This document shows positions 16,158-25,611 of a stretch of 26,000 nucleotides of DNA, piece after piece. Source of the DNA: Prorocentrum cordatum. Its lineage: Eukaryota; Sar; Dinophyceae; Prorocentrales; Prorocentraceae. Location of the stretch: contig CAUYUJ010000352.1 in assembly GCA_963575745.1 (NCBI GenBank), positions 64,001 through 90,000 of the forward strand. The letters run 5' to 3'. Position numbers and translations under genes: made by a program. Below the pieces are notes generated by a model. The model saw only the letters and a program-made list of their open reading frames with translations, was not told the DNA's origin and did no database searches. Numbering within the stretch: position 1 is the stretch's first letter; each line of letters begins with the position of its first letter.

Positions 16158-16190
16158 CCAGCGGTGACCAGGTTGACGGTTCACCGCCGG
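16158..16190 (+). repeat. Hairpin H13, covariation intermediate
   Basis: 5' arm CCAGCGGTGACC, 3' arm GGTTCACCGCCGG: the outer G of the 5' arm is A, leaving an A-C mismatch. H15 has the matching change on the other arm. Confidence 0.88.
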
Positions 16191-16782
16191 CGCCAGTTAG
16201 GCCCGCAAAATTATGTGTATTCGACAGATTTGTTCGAAATGATGGTGAAATTCTTCACTGAACCCGAGCTGCAGGTGAGCTTGGGATCTGTCGCATAGAA
16301 ATAAGAAGAAAATCATAAGGCGCGCTAGTCTGAAGTATCTAGAGGCTTGGCTTGGGTCTGCTATGAGCGCAGACGCCAAACAAGTAGTGATACTCTGCTG
16401 TTTTTCTTGTGATAGAATTCGTTTTCTGGGCTGAACTCGAGGTGCAGATGAGCTTGAGAGCTCTGAGGCACTGAAATGGGGAGATAAACATCATGCGCGC
16501 TATTTCAACGTATCTAGACACCCGCGCTCAGTCTGCTATTAACGCGCCGATTCGTACTCTGCTACTTTCTTGGAATTGGTATTGCTTCTCTTGGTTCTAC
16601 TTGTGCTGCAGATAAGCTACAGAGCTGTTCAGCACAGCAATGGGAAGTGATTCATAAGGGCCTATAGTGACATGTATCTAGAAGCCTGAGATCAGTCTGC
16701 TATCAGCACTCCGGCCGGAAAACTATTCGTTCTCTGCCAATTCTTTGGACATAATATATGGCAAGGAAGCTCTACGACTCTC
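16191..16782 (+). repeat. L-type unit, 5'-truncated and diverged
   Basis: Starts within a sub-repeat (CGCAAAATTATGTGTATTCG) and carries GAACCCGAGCTGCAGGTGAG and related phrases three times. It ends ATAATATATGGCAAGGAAGC before H14. No gene. Confidence 0.75.
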
Positions 16783-16815
16783 CCGGCGGTAAGATAGGTT
16801 GACGGTTTTCCGTCA
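16783..16815 (+). repeat. Hairpin H14, decayed
   Basis: 5' arm CCGGCGGTAAG, 3' arm GGTTTTCCGTCAG: several stem pairs are lost. Followed by CGCCCAG. Confidence 0.75.
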
Positions 16816-16992
16816 GCGCCCAGTTGCTAGAAGCTTAAGTAACTCCGGGGCGCTGGAGAGCTAGTTGGCCAGAAAAATTCAACTTCAGATGCCAATGCTG
16901 CGTAAAAATCTGCGTTCTTAAAATAAATCGTCAAATATCTTTGAAATATTAGAAAACCGACCAAAAGTCACACTTTGTCTCTTCTGGTCGGG
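16816..16992. repeat. L-type 5' fragment joined to inverted S fragment
   Basis: TAGAAGCTTAAGTAACTCCG and GGCGCTGGAGAGC (plus) switch near 16871 to inverted S text (TAAAAATCTGCGTTCTTAAA, ACCGACCAAAAGTCACAC). Confidence 0.7.
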
Positions 16993-17350
16993 TCGTAGAG
17001 CTCTTCGGCATCGATGAGCTAAAGGAATTCCGGCGCGGGGTGGAGCTAGTTGGACCACCCGGCCCGGGCGGGCAAAGTGATAACTTTTGGTCGGTTTTGC
17101 TAAGATTTGAAAGATATTTGGCCATTTATTTTGAGAAAGCAGATTTTTACGCTGAGCATTTGCATATAAGCTTTACTCTGAGAGCAGCTCAGCTCTGCTC
17201 ATGCATTTTCTTATGAGTTGACTTCCAGGAACCGAGCTAGCTAATGCGAAGATCGGAAAAATCTAAAATGATGATGCTAAGAAAATCTGCATTTATTATT
17301 CTACTTCGATTCTGAGCACTCTTACTGGTGCGAGGAGCTCTACGAGGTTC
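16993..17350 (+). repeat. S-type unit, near full length
   Basis: TCGTAGAGCTCTTCGGC, the full 5' module with CCACCCGGCCCGGGCGGGC, GGTCGGTTTTGCTAAG, GATTTTTACGCTGAGC, TGAGAGCAGCTCAG, to AGGAGCTCTACGAGG. Mirrored by the inverted unit after 17461. Confidence 0.88.
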
Positions 17351-17383
17351 CCAGCGGTGACCAGGTTGACGGTTCACCGCTGG
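17351..17383 (+). repeat. Hairpin H15, compensated outer pair
   Basis: CCAGCGGTGACC and GGTTCACCGCTGG: an A-T pair replaces the G-C pair of the consensus, on top of the G-C subtype change. A fully paired stem is kept. Confidence 0.9.
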
Positions 17384-17427
17384 CGCCAGTTCCTCTGGCT
17401 CATCGATGACAAAGAGCTCTCCTGGCG
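17384..17427. other. Link between head-to-head hairpins
   Basis: CGCCAG, a short 5'-module remnant (inverted CTCATCGATG, GAGCTCT), then the CTGGCGC end of the opposite hairpin. Confidence 0.6.
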
Positions 17428-17460
17428 CCGGCGGTGAACCGTCAACCTGGTCACCGCCGG
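17428..17460 (-). repeat. Hairpin H16, inverted
   Basis: Minus strand: CCGGCGGTGACC, loop AGGTTGAC, GGTTCACCGCCGG. Its 3' end faces that of H15. Confidence 0.9.
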
Positions 17461-17690
17461 GAACCGCGTAGAGCTCCTTGCACGCGTAAGAGTGCTCAAT
17501 TCGAAGCAGACAGCTTCTTGGAGCATTTCTGGAAAACACGTCAAATTTGGATGTCGATGTTAACGTGATGTCGTTGCTCCAAATGTTTCGATCGTAAAAC
17601 TCTCTCTAGAGAGCTGAGCTGCTCTCAGAACGAAGTTTATATACTAATGCTTGGCGTAAAAATCTGGCGCGGCGCTGCTCCAAACAGACG
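17461..17690 (-). repeat. S-type unit, inverted, mirror of 17140-17350
   Basis: On the minus strand it reads GATTTTTACGCCAAGCATTA, GAGAGCAGCTCAGCTCTC, CAGAAATGCTCCAAGAAGC, AGGAGCTCTACGCGG, parallel to the plus unit on the left. Confidence 0.82.
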
Positions 17691-17821
17691 GAATAAGCTT
17701 TCTCAAGCTTGAAGAAAAACTAGAAAAAATACGTTTTTTTTTTTTTTTGTTTTTTTTTTTTTGTTTTCATCCAACGTCCGTTCCCTCAAATGTTTTGATA
17801 GTAGTACTGCAGCTACGAATA
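17691..17821 (-). repeat. S-type fragment with two T runs
   Basis: T15 (17734-17748) and T13 (17750-17762) separated by one G, then the inverted CTATCAAAACATTTGAGGG phrase. The T runs are likely slippage products. Confidence 0.65.
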
Positions 17822-18031
17822 TTTCTTGAAGGATGAGCTCTGAAGCTCATCTTCAGCTCGAAAGTGAAGAAATTCATCACCATGCGGAAAAATCGGTCGC
17901 ATAGAAATAGTTTTGTGATCTAGCTTGAGTAGGAGACTGTGTTCAGAGCTCTAGATGCGTCAACCGAACGCCTTTCATGATTCTGGATCGGTTTCTGTAC
18001 GTACGAATCTCTGTAGCTCTGTTACAGCTCG
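17822..18031 (-). repeat. L-type fragment, inverted
   Basis: Sub-repeat phrases on the minus strand: TTAGCTCGAGCTGTAACAG, ATGAAAGGCGTTCG, TTCACTTTCGAGCTGAAG. Stops where the plus-strand module CCTCGTAGAGC starts. Confidence 0.75.
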
Positions 18032-18498
<467 letters not shown>

Positions 18499-18531
18499 CC
18501 GGCGGTAACCTGGTTGACGGTTTACCGCCGG
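18499..18531 (+). repeat. Hairpin H17
   Basis: A-T subtype, loop TGGTTGAC, ends TTCCCAG. Confidence 0.9.
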
Positions 18532-18905
18532 TTCCCAGTACAGAGCACCGACAGCGTCTGTTACGAGAACTTCAAGAATACGAATAGTTTCGTGGACCTA
18601 GCTGGAGTACCAGACCGAGTTCAAACCTCTCGATGCGAGAAAAAAAACGCGTCGGTGATACTGGATCGATTTATGTGCGTACCAGCTCTGTAGCTCTTCT
18701 AAATCTTAGTTAAGCACAGAAAGCCCAGAGAACTTGTCAAAATGACTCGAAGGATACAAATAATTTTGAGGACCTAGCTCGAGTATGAAACCGAGATCAG
18801 ACCTCTGAATGCAACAGACAAACGCGCCGGATGATTCCGGATAGGTTTCTAAGTATAAGCTCTGTTGCTTCCCCGAATCTCGAGTCGAGTACGGAAAACC
18901 GTTCA
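18532..18905 (-). repeat. L-type fragment, inverted
   Basis: Minus-strand sub-repeat phrases (TTCGAGTCATTTTGACAAG, GACTCGAGATTCGG, CTGATCTCGGTTTCATACTC). It begins immediately after the CAG of H17. Confidence 0.78.
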
Positions 18906-19190
18906 CGCGTGTCAGAACGACTCGGAACAAAGTCCGTTCCCGCAAGTCTTTTGATAGTAATACTGCAGCTACGGACCTGAGAATTTCACTGGCAGACCGA
19001 CATAACCGACTACACGTGAGAAAAATACTAGTTATTAAAAACGAACTTTCAAATCTTACACAAAGATACAAAAATCCACCCACAGTTAACACATTCTCTC
19101 TTAAGGTCCGTCTGCCAACTAGCTCCACCCTGCGCCCGAAATCCTCTTAGCCGCTCTTGCCGAGGAGCTCTACGGTACGAAGAGCTCTAC
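18906..19190 (-). repeat. S-type unit fragment, inverted
   Basis: Minus strand: CTCGGCAAGAGCGGCTAAGA, GGGTGGAGCTAGTTGGCAG, GTTCGTTTTTAATAACTAG, CACGTGTAGTCGG, CTATCAAAAGACTTGCGGG. No terminal hairpin. Confidence 0.78.
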
Positions 19191-19581
19191 GAGGTGCGAG
19201 GTACGTGCCTACTCTTGTCCGAAGCCCAATAGCGAAGGGAGCGATGCGCGCGCACAGCTCTCGCCGCGCGACCCTTATCTCGGGCTCTGCCGCGCGTGCG
19301 AGCGCTGCTCTGAGACCACTTTGCACGCCGTGTACGCGCCTGTAGGACGACCCCACGCACGCGTTAAATGTTTGTAGAGGCGCTGGAAACCGCGCGCGCA
19401 TAGCTTGACAGTTGCTGGCAGCGACACTTCCTCGCGTGCCTGCACGCGTGGGGTCGCTCTGTCTGGGGTGCTTTCGAGGAGGCTCTGGAGAACGTTCTAC
19501 GGGAAAGCCTTGCAACAGACGCTCCGGGACACGCTGCAAGCCACGCTCTTTGCCCGTGTAGTGCGGCCAAATGCACTGGCG
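19191..19581. other. GC-rich unique segment within the array
   Basis: Follows GAGCTCTACGAGGTGCGAGG and ends at the CTGGCGCCGG of half hairpin H18. Rich in CGCG and GCGC; short open frames on both strands, none recognised. Confidence 0.45.
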
Positions 19582-19604
19582 CCGGCGGTGAACCGTCAAC
19601 CTGG
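19582..19604 (-). repeat. Half hairpin H18 (3' arm), A-tailed junction
   Basis: On the minus strand GCAAAGACGC and A5 are followed by GACCAGGTTGACGG and TTCACCGCCGG. The retained GACC and the TTCACC arm both belong to the G-C subtype, so the breakpoint is GGT^GACC. Confidence 0.82.
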
Positions 19605-20061
19605 TCTTTTTGCGTCTTTGCTGGGACCGTCTTGGCCACTGAGGCCAGGTCCAACGAAGTCTCAGGCGAATCAGAGCCTCTTATACGTCACGCAAGCAGT
19701 CAACTCTTATTTCACATCAGCGAAGCTGTTGGAATAAAGAGAATCAAAAGCCAGCAATGACACAATCAATCGCAAAGCACACAAATGAAAATCGAAGAAC
19801 AAATTAACAGCGAAGCTGTTAGAATATACAAGAAGACAACATAATAGATGAAACAATGTGCGACTTATCACTGCGAATGATCAAAGAAGGTCTGTACAAC
19901 CTGTGGGAGCACACGCCGAATTGTATGGACTCGAGGGCTTGCTCCAATCCGCCGAAATGGTTCTGCGCAGTCTCTAGGCCCCCCTGGAGCTGTCGGTGTC
20001 GTTTGGGCCTGATCTGCTCGGGCGGGCTTCTGTGAAGCCCTCCACGCGCAAACGCAAAAAA
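19605..20061. mobile_element. Back-to-back A-tailed segment between two opposed half hairpins
   Basis: One end (minus strand) finishes with a stem-loop (GGACC..GGTCC around TGGCC..GGCCA), then GCAAAGACGC and an A run. The other end (plus strand) finishes with GGGCTT/AAGCCC (20034-20050), GCGCAAACGC and A6. Both tails resemble the LINE end at 2017-2041. The middle has two copies of a CAGC-GAA-GCTG stem-loop (19718 and 19806). No coding domain recognised; it could be two short non-autonomous elements or one rearranged copy. Confidence 0.5.
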
Positions 20062-20083
20062 CCTGGTTGACGGTTTACCGCTG
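20062..20083 (+). repeat. Half hairpin H19 (3' arm), A-tailed junction
   Basis: An A run followed by CCTGGTTGACGG and TTTACCGCTGG, then CACCCAG. The 5' arm is absent; the breakpoint is GGT^AACC as in H1. Confidence 0.82.
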
Positions 20084-20308
20084 GCACCCAGTTTGATCAA
20101 GTCCGCATTCGGCACTAGGCTCGCCACTTAAATGGGCTACTTTGTCGCCTGCTGGAACAGCCAGTCATCTGCGAAGTACTCTGCGATGGTCACGAAAACT
20201 GACTTGCTTCTCAGACCGTGGTATCTTCTGTGCCGTCCTTGATACGGGGGAAAGAACGGCATGGCATGGGACCTGGGTGGCCAGGTGCATAGCGGTCTCC
20301 TGTAGTAT
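20084..20308. other. Unassigned sequence between units
   Basis: After CACCCAG the text (TTGATCAAGTCCGCATTCGG and on) does not match the S or L units. No gene seen. Confidence 0.4.
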
Positions 20309-20553
20309 CTCGTAGAGCTTTTCGGTGCGACGAGCTAGAGCAATTCAGGCGCGGATGAAGTTAGTTGACGGACCCGGCCAGGGAGGATAATGTGTGAACT
20401 TTGGTTTGGGCGAGCAAACGTTGTGAGAGATTTGACTTGAATTATAAGAATACGTAATTCTCTCACCTGTAGTAGGTTTCGCCGCGTCTGCTGATCAATA
20501 TTTTAGGTTTGTAGCTTCAGCATTGCTATCAAAAGGCGTCTGGGAACCACCGC

Positions 20554-20584
<31 letters not shown>

Positions 20585-20965
20585 GTATATATATATATAT
20601 TGTCAGGGATTTCGCGCGTCGTTTCGATATGTGAGATTTTTCTATGGATAATTGGACCACGCTGCGCTCGCTCGTGACAGTCTCAGGGCTGTATCTGAAA
20701 TATTTCTATCGCTTCAGAGACCGACCCCAAAAAGTAACATAATTTCAAGAAATTCGAGGTTCGCTACACAAGTCGTTTTGAGGAAGGAGTTTTTCTGGTA
20801 CTGGAGTAGTTTCTGTCGCGTTCGCTTGAAAATTAAAAGATCTCTAGCTGCTATGTTCCTCACAATTTTCGTGGAACTTTTCCGGTAAAACCTCAAAACT
20901 TCCAGGAGGGAGCTTATTGGCCGCAGTGACAGCACTCTGATGTGTGTAAGGAGCTCAACGAGATC
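20309..20965 (+). repeat. Diverged S-type unit with AT microsatellite
   Basis: CTCGTAGAGCTTTTCGG, GACCCGGCCAGGGAGG, TCTCACCTGTAGTAGG and CTATCAAAAGGCGTCTGGG are recognisable. (AT)n occupies 20557-20600. Ends AGGAGCTCAACGAG before H20. Confidence 0.7.
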
Positions 20966-20993
20966 CCTGTGGTAATCTGATGGTTTAGTACCG
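20966..20993 (+). repeat. Hairpin H20, heavily decayed; right end of the array
   Basis: CCTGTGGTAATCTGATGG and TTTAGTACCGGCACCCAG keep the outline but not the stem. The last copy seen; nothing similar follows to 26000. Confidence 0.6.
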
Positions 20994-21000
20994 GCACCCA

Positions 21001-21265
21001 GTTCAGCAAGTCGGCGTGTCTGCAAAGCCTCTTGGATGGACGAACGCGGGTAACATGAGAGGAGGGTATACAGACGATTTTGTAAGCAAGTTTATTCTTA
21101 AGATCTACCTCCCGTTCAGGAGCCAAGGTGTCGGCGGCCTGTGGTTCGGGAGCGCAGTCTATCGCGGGAAGCCGAACGGTATGCTTAATGTAGGTTCGAA
21201 GAGCCAAAAGGGACGGTACATAGAAAGGCTGTCAGGCTGCCCAAATTGTTGAACATGTCCCGCGC
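21001..21265. other. Unrecognised segment with a small open frame
   Basis: A 78-codon frame on plus (21016-21252) reads GGYTDDFVSKFILKIYLPF with no domain I know. Too short and isolated to call a gene. Confidence 0.3.
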
Positions 21266-21267
21266 TC

Positions 21268-21375
21268 TTCGGCAAAGGCTATACTCGCGTGGCGCTCTTC
21301 TGGCCGTCTTGGGCCCCTGTTGGGCCCTTTTGGGGCTGTCGCGGGTGATCTTGATGCCACCTCGAGGCCTCAAGC
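21268..21375 (+). repeat. Remnant of the GGGGCCTCTTG satellite family
   Basis: GGCGCTCTTCTGGCCGTCTT, GGGCCCCTGTTGGGCCC and CTTTTGGGGCTG resemble the satellite at 10680-11640. Confidence 0.6.
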
Positions 21376-21744
21376 CGATTGGAAATAAACAAGATGACAA
21401 TGCTGAAGCATTGATGCCCAATTTTTTTGACAGATTTTGAGTTCTATCTTGAACAATGTTGGGGTATGAGCGATTTTGGAAACGACCATGGTCTACCTGA
21501 GGCCCCCTTGCGGTAATCTTTCTAGTCCGTCTCGGACGCTCTAATTCGTCGCGGGGGAGGTGCTAAGCCGGGGAAGGGGGGTAGGGGGAGAGGTCAAGAC
21601 ACCTCTTCCGAACGCAAATTGCTTGGCTCACCCCCGCCCGCCTTTTCAAGGAGTGAGCGAGTCTGAGCATATTCAGCTTTGAGCCGCTACCAGGAAACAA
21701 TGCAGACCCCATGTGAGCGACGTTGTTGGGGCGAGGTGTGCTAT
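21376..21744. other. No gene seen
   Basis: Mixed sequence with a G-rich patch near 21553-21592 (GGGGAAGGGGGGTAGGGGG). Open frames are short and overlap on both strands. Confidence 0.4.
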
Positions 21745-21915
21745 GCGTGCCAGGCGCGCCACGCGCACCAGGTGCGCCAGGCGCCCGTGGGGCCCAAGCG
21801 TGCTGGTCACGCCTGGTGCGCCAAATGCACCAGATGCGCCGCGTGGTCCATGTGCGCCACGTGCTCCAGCCGCGCCAGTTCGCCACCTTCGCGGCACGCA
21901 GAGTTCGCCAGGTGC
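21745..21915 (-). repeat. Degenerate 9-bp repeat with collagen-like Gly-X-Y reading
   Basis: Minus-strand units of the type GGCGCACCT/GGTGCATTT repeat about every nine bases. One frame reads GARGAHGPRGASGAFGAPG (from about 21880 down to 21810) and another reads APGAPGARGAPG (about 21790 to 21750). The two Gly-X-Y stretches are in different frames, so an original repeat is broken. No signal peptide or flanking domain is visible. Confidence 0.6.
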
Positions 21916-22610
21916 GCCTGCGCATCTCGGTAATCACGCCGGATCCCACCAATGGACAATCATGGCGATCATGATGCCTGGTGGGCCTGCACGCAGCAGG
22001 CGATATGCCAGCACCCCTGCCACTCCTGTCAAAAAACCAATGCAACATGATCGCAGGGTGCCACAGCCGCGAAGTGCAAATGACAAGGATGGTGGTTCTG
22101 CGCAGCCGGCCATGTGCTGGCAGACCTGCCGTCCCTGCCAAAAAACAGTATACAGTGCTTGCGGGGCTCCCGAATACGACCTAAGATGCTGCCTCTGATT
22201 TGTTTTGTGGACAGGGATGGTGGGGGAGGGGGGGCGGGCGTCATTGTTGTGGGTTTCTCGCCAGTCTGGTGGGGGATGGGGATGCGTATTTTCTCCCCGA
22301 AGGGGAGAGATGAGGTTGGAAAAACAGACTCCCCAAATCATTTGAACTTGCCCAGGGGGAAGGGGCTGGTGGGATTAGCTTCCCAAATACGCAACACTGC
22401 CTCGTGGATTTCAGTGCAGCATTTCCATCCGGGGCAGCAGGCGGATGGAAAACACCTGTGGCGACGTCACCGGCCGTTCTCGAAGATTGCTGCACGAAGG
22501 ATCTGGTGGATGGCCTGAGGGCAAGACCTTGCGGAAGGCACTTGCTCGGATTGTCGAGGCGACCCGTCGGGGGCATCCAGAGGAAATTCCTGGGGTAAGT
22601 TGAAATCGTG
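21916..22610. other. No recognised gene
   Basis: Several overlapping open frames of 60-135 codons on both strands, none with a known domain. CTCCCCGAAGGGGAG at 22294-22308 is a 6-bp stem with a GAA loop; a similar CCCCGAAGGGG is at 11704. Confidence 0.35.
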
Positions 22611-23300
22611 GGTCCGTGTCGGCGGATCTTGACGCCGCCACGGGGGCCCAGAGCCGTCTTAGAGCCTTCTCGGGCTGCATTAGCGCCGTTATCTTCGTTA
22701 CTTCCGCTTTCATCCTCGCTGCTGCGGTTATGCTGATCATCGTGTTGCCATTTTTCGTCATTTTTGTGCCTGTCATGTATTGTCGCCAGAGTCAGGAGTT
22801 TGTTAGCACGAGCATCTCTGCGTGAACGGGGAGGATGGGGTAGAAGAGGAGATGGATGATCATCAAGTGCATTGACGAAGGAATGCTTAGTCTCACACCA
22901 TTACGGCGGGCCTCTTTTTAAATTTATTGGTTGTCGAGGTTGCGCCCGGAAACATGACAGGATATCCTTATTCTTTGCCCTGCGTGCACGTTCGGTCGAC
23001 ATTGTCAGCTGTCCACTGTGGGGTCCGAGGGTGTCTTGTTGAATTTTTGCTCTGAAGAGCACTTTCCGTGGACCCTTCCCGGCTAACACAAAGGGGCCTG
23101 CGTTGGAGTCCGTTGCCATTCAGACCTCCCGACCTACCGTCGACCAAAACAACACTGAATGGTTCAAGGACTCTTCACCTCCATCCCCGAGCACCTCCAT
23201 CCCCTACACCTCCTACCTCGAAATCAAGAGTACTGCGAGAATGCTGCAGCTCCCAATCCTGAATTCTTAAGCGCGTCAAGAATTTAACTTCTGCCCCACC
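22611..23300. other. No recognised gene; small hydrophobic open frame
   Basis: A 69-codon frame (22616-22825, plus) contains a hydrophobic stretch IFVTSAFILAAAVMLIIVLP that could span a membrane, but it has no supporting context and the opposite strand is open too. The rest is unremarkable. Confidence 0.25.
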
Positions 23301-23773
23301 AGGGCCAGCGCCTCTTGTCCTTCAATTTTTATTGCGACCAGGACAGGAACGACACCACAGTCGGGGAACGTGCGTGTTCTCATTTTCGCGAGTGCAGATG
23401 CGTCCTCTTGAGCGAACGCACCCCTTGCATTCTTCTTCGCCGTACCGGCACAGGCTGGGCAAGCGGCCGGGTCGACAGCAAGGTCCTCATCACCATGGAC
23501 GCCAGCGTACCATCGCTCTCATTGCCTCCACCACCGTGCTCATTTCCAGCGCACGCCCGTACCCACACCCTTCCGCCCGCCGTGCCTTTCTGCACCGCCT
23601 GCTGGCTCGCTGCCTCCTGCCGGAGCTGTTTCAGCAGCGGGGACCGGCGGGGCAGCGCAGCCGGTAGCCATCATGGCGACGCCAGGCGCGGCCAGCTTGC
23701 TGCTTCCACCAAGGGTCGCTTGGCCGCAGGCGTCGGGCGTATCAAGCAACAGCGACGTAAACAGCTGTTTTCG

Positions 23774-23900
23774 AGGGTCTGCGCAGATTTCTTGGACCTG
23801 CGCTGGACCCCCCTTCCTCGGCGTGCGTAGCGCGCCAGGGTCGACGCAGGAGGCGCCGCCAGGGGGTCCAGCGCAGATCCAAGAAATCTGTGCAGACCCT
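23774..23900. repeat. Inverted repeat, ~40-bp arms, 46-bp loop
   Basis: The left arm (23774-23814, AGGGTCTGCGCAGATTTC...) and the right arm (23861-23900, ...GAAATCTGTGCAGACCCT) are complementary at nearly all positions. The loop holds GGCGCCGCC and GGGTCGACGC. Possibly a MITE-like element or a transcribed hairpin. Confidence 0.88.
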
Positions 23901-23935
23901 CTGCTTCTGCTTCTGCTTCTGCTTCTGCTTATGCT
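23900..23935 (+). repeat. (CTGCTT)n microsatellite
   Basis: About five CTGCTT units directly after the inverted repeat and before the pyrimidine-rich tract leading to the candidate splice acceptor at 23989. Confidence 0.85.
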
Positions 23936-24230
23936 GTCTCTGTTCTTGTTGCTGTTATGCTTATGCTGTTTCTTGTTTTTCTGTTGCAGAGTTGGCACCC
24001 CGCCGTCTGGAAGTCCAGGAGGGGCGGAGCAGGGGCGTTCAGGGCTCTGCATCATGGGAGCTCGCGCAATGCCGCTTGCCCCTAACAAAGTGGATCCGCG
24101 ACGGTGTCCTGGTTTGATCGGCCTCCCCAAAAAGATCAAAGTGGAGGAGGAGGAGGAGGAGCACTAGGCGTCGCCGCCGCCACCCTGCGTTCGTCAGAGC
24201 GCAAGCGACCACAACACCTCCGTCCCTGGA

Positions 24231-24900
24231 TCACAGTTGCCTGGTTCTGGAGGTCCCCCATCCGAGCTGCCGCTCAGCCGGCGGAATTCTATGGACTTGT
24301 ATCAGGCAGAGCTTTGATGTACCGTGCTGGCTTAGTATTGGTTGACTACAAAGTTGTGTGCTTCGATCCCGTGGATTGGCGTGCCAGGGATTGAACTTCT
24401 GGAGCGGATACCCTCGTCCAGAACTCAATTCAGATCAAGAGTAGTGGGCACACTCGTTCGTGATCTGATCTGGGTGGGAATGGTAGCCGTTTTTGCTTCG
24501 CGTGTTGTGTTTCTCGGGTGTTGGATGTGTTCTTGAGATTGCGGGGCATACGGTAAACACTCGGTTGGCCATAGGGGGGATTAGCTTCTGCCGAAACGAG
24601 TCTTGATTGGTCACGCTTCTAGCTAGACTCTGTCGATGCATTTGTACATGTACGTATGTATGTGTGGTTGTGCCTGCATAGATGCGAACGTATGCGTGTG
24701 CACATGATGGCATTATGTTGTGCGTATATTACAGACATGTATCTAGATATAGACATAGACATGTGCCTATGTTATGGTCTCGCTATATATATATATATAT
24801 ATATATTTATGTAGTATAATTATACATTCGTATCTCGATGAGCATGTACACACATTTATGTATACATATATATATGTACAACTTGTGTGTGTATGAGTAC
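24231..24900. other. No gene; AT and GT-type simple sequence
   Basis: From about 24640 the sequence turns AT-rich with GTATGTATGTGTG, (AT)11 near 24784-24806 and further TATATA stretches near 24860. Nothing coding recognised. Confidence 0.5.
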
Positions 24901-25494
24901 ATACTCATCCTCTGGCGTGCCTCGGCCAACAATGTTGCCACGAACAACATCCAGGCATAATCTTCCAAATCTGATCTATGATCCGATCACTTTCTGCTGT
25001 CAACGCATCCATCGTCGCCATCATTGCCACACGCATCTTTTTAGCCGTCGTCATTACCCTCTTCCGTGAGAGGGCCCTCTGGGCAGAGGATTTCGCCGGG
25101 ACGCCTGGAGGTTTTCGCGAGGCCATCTCGGACTTCCTTGCGTCCCCTTTTGGTGTCTTCGCTTGTGGGTCAGGTGGGGGATTGCATCGTGACCCTAGTG
25201 TAGATGTGCCTTCTCTGGCACTGAAGGCTTCGATGGAAGAGCGAGACGGAGAGGAAGAGGAGGAGTAGAAGGAGGAGGAGGAGGAGGAAGAGCAGGAGGA
25301 GGTCAAGGAGGAATGAAACACAGCAGCATCACCAGTATCTTCATCACGACCACATATGGCGTCAGCACGCAGGCATATGTGTTGACCCTATCCGTATTCC
25401 GACGGCGAAGTACCGTTCTTCTTGGAGGCCTTGCAGGTTGATTCTGGAACAACCTTTAGACGCAAGCAGCAATGCTTGTGGCGTTACGGAGGTT
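24901..25494. other. No recognised gene
   Basis: Complementary open frames: plus 24978-25268 (hydrophobic start, acidic end EEEEE) and minus 24905-25321 (Ser-rich start). The GGA-repeat at 25245-25312 explains the Glu and Ser runs. I cannot choose between them. Confidence 0.3.
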
Positions 25495-25600
25495 CGCAGG
25501 GCCTAGTGAGGCCAGTCTTGGGGTTTTCTGCGTGGCGTTCTGGGCCGTTCTTGGGGCCATCGTTGAGGCCATCGACGTTTTTTGCTTTTTGCCATGGACG
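25495..25600 (+). repeat. Second remnant of the satellite family
   Basis: CCAGTCTTGGGGTTTTC, GGGCCGTTCTTGGGGCC and ATCGACGTTTTTTGCTTTTT follow the order GGGGCCATCTTG - GATC - TGTTTTTTG of the satellite units at 10680-11640. Confidence 0.5.
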
Positions 25601-25611
25601 CTCATACGCTC

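Larger units (their letters stand above)
23301..24230 (+). other. Possible exon remnants; no firm gene
   Basis: Overlapping frames on both strands. A T-rich tract and CTGTTGCAG ending at 23989 look like a splice acceptor. The sequence after it can read to 24167 ending LPKKIKVEEEEEEH (basic patch plus acidic tail), or in another frame to LPLTKWIRDGVLV (stop 24117). I recognise neither. A short inverted repeat lies just upstream. Confidence 0.25.

Noticed and set aside
22616-22825. Small putative membrane protein
   Set aside because: 69 codons, one hydrophobic stretch, complementary frame open as well, no homologue recognised, no context.
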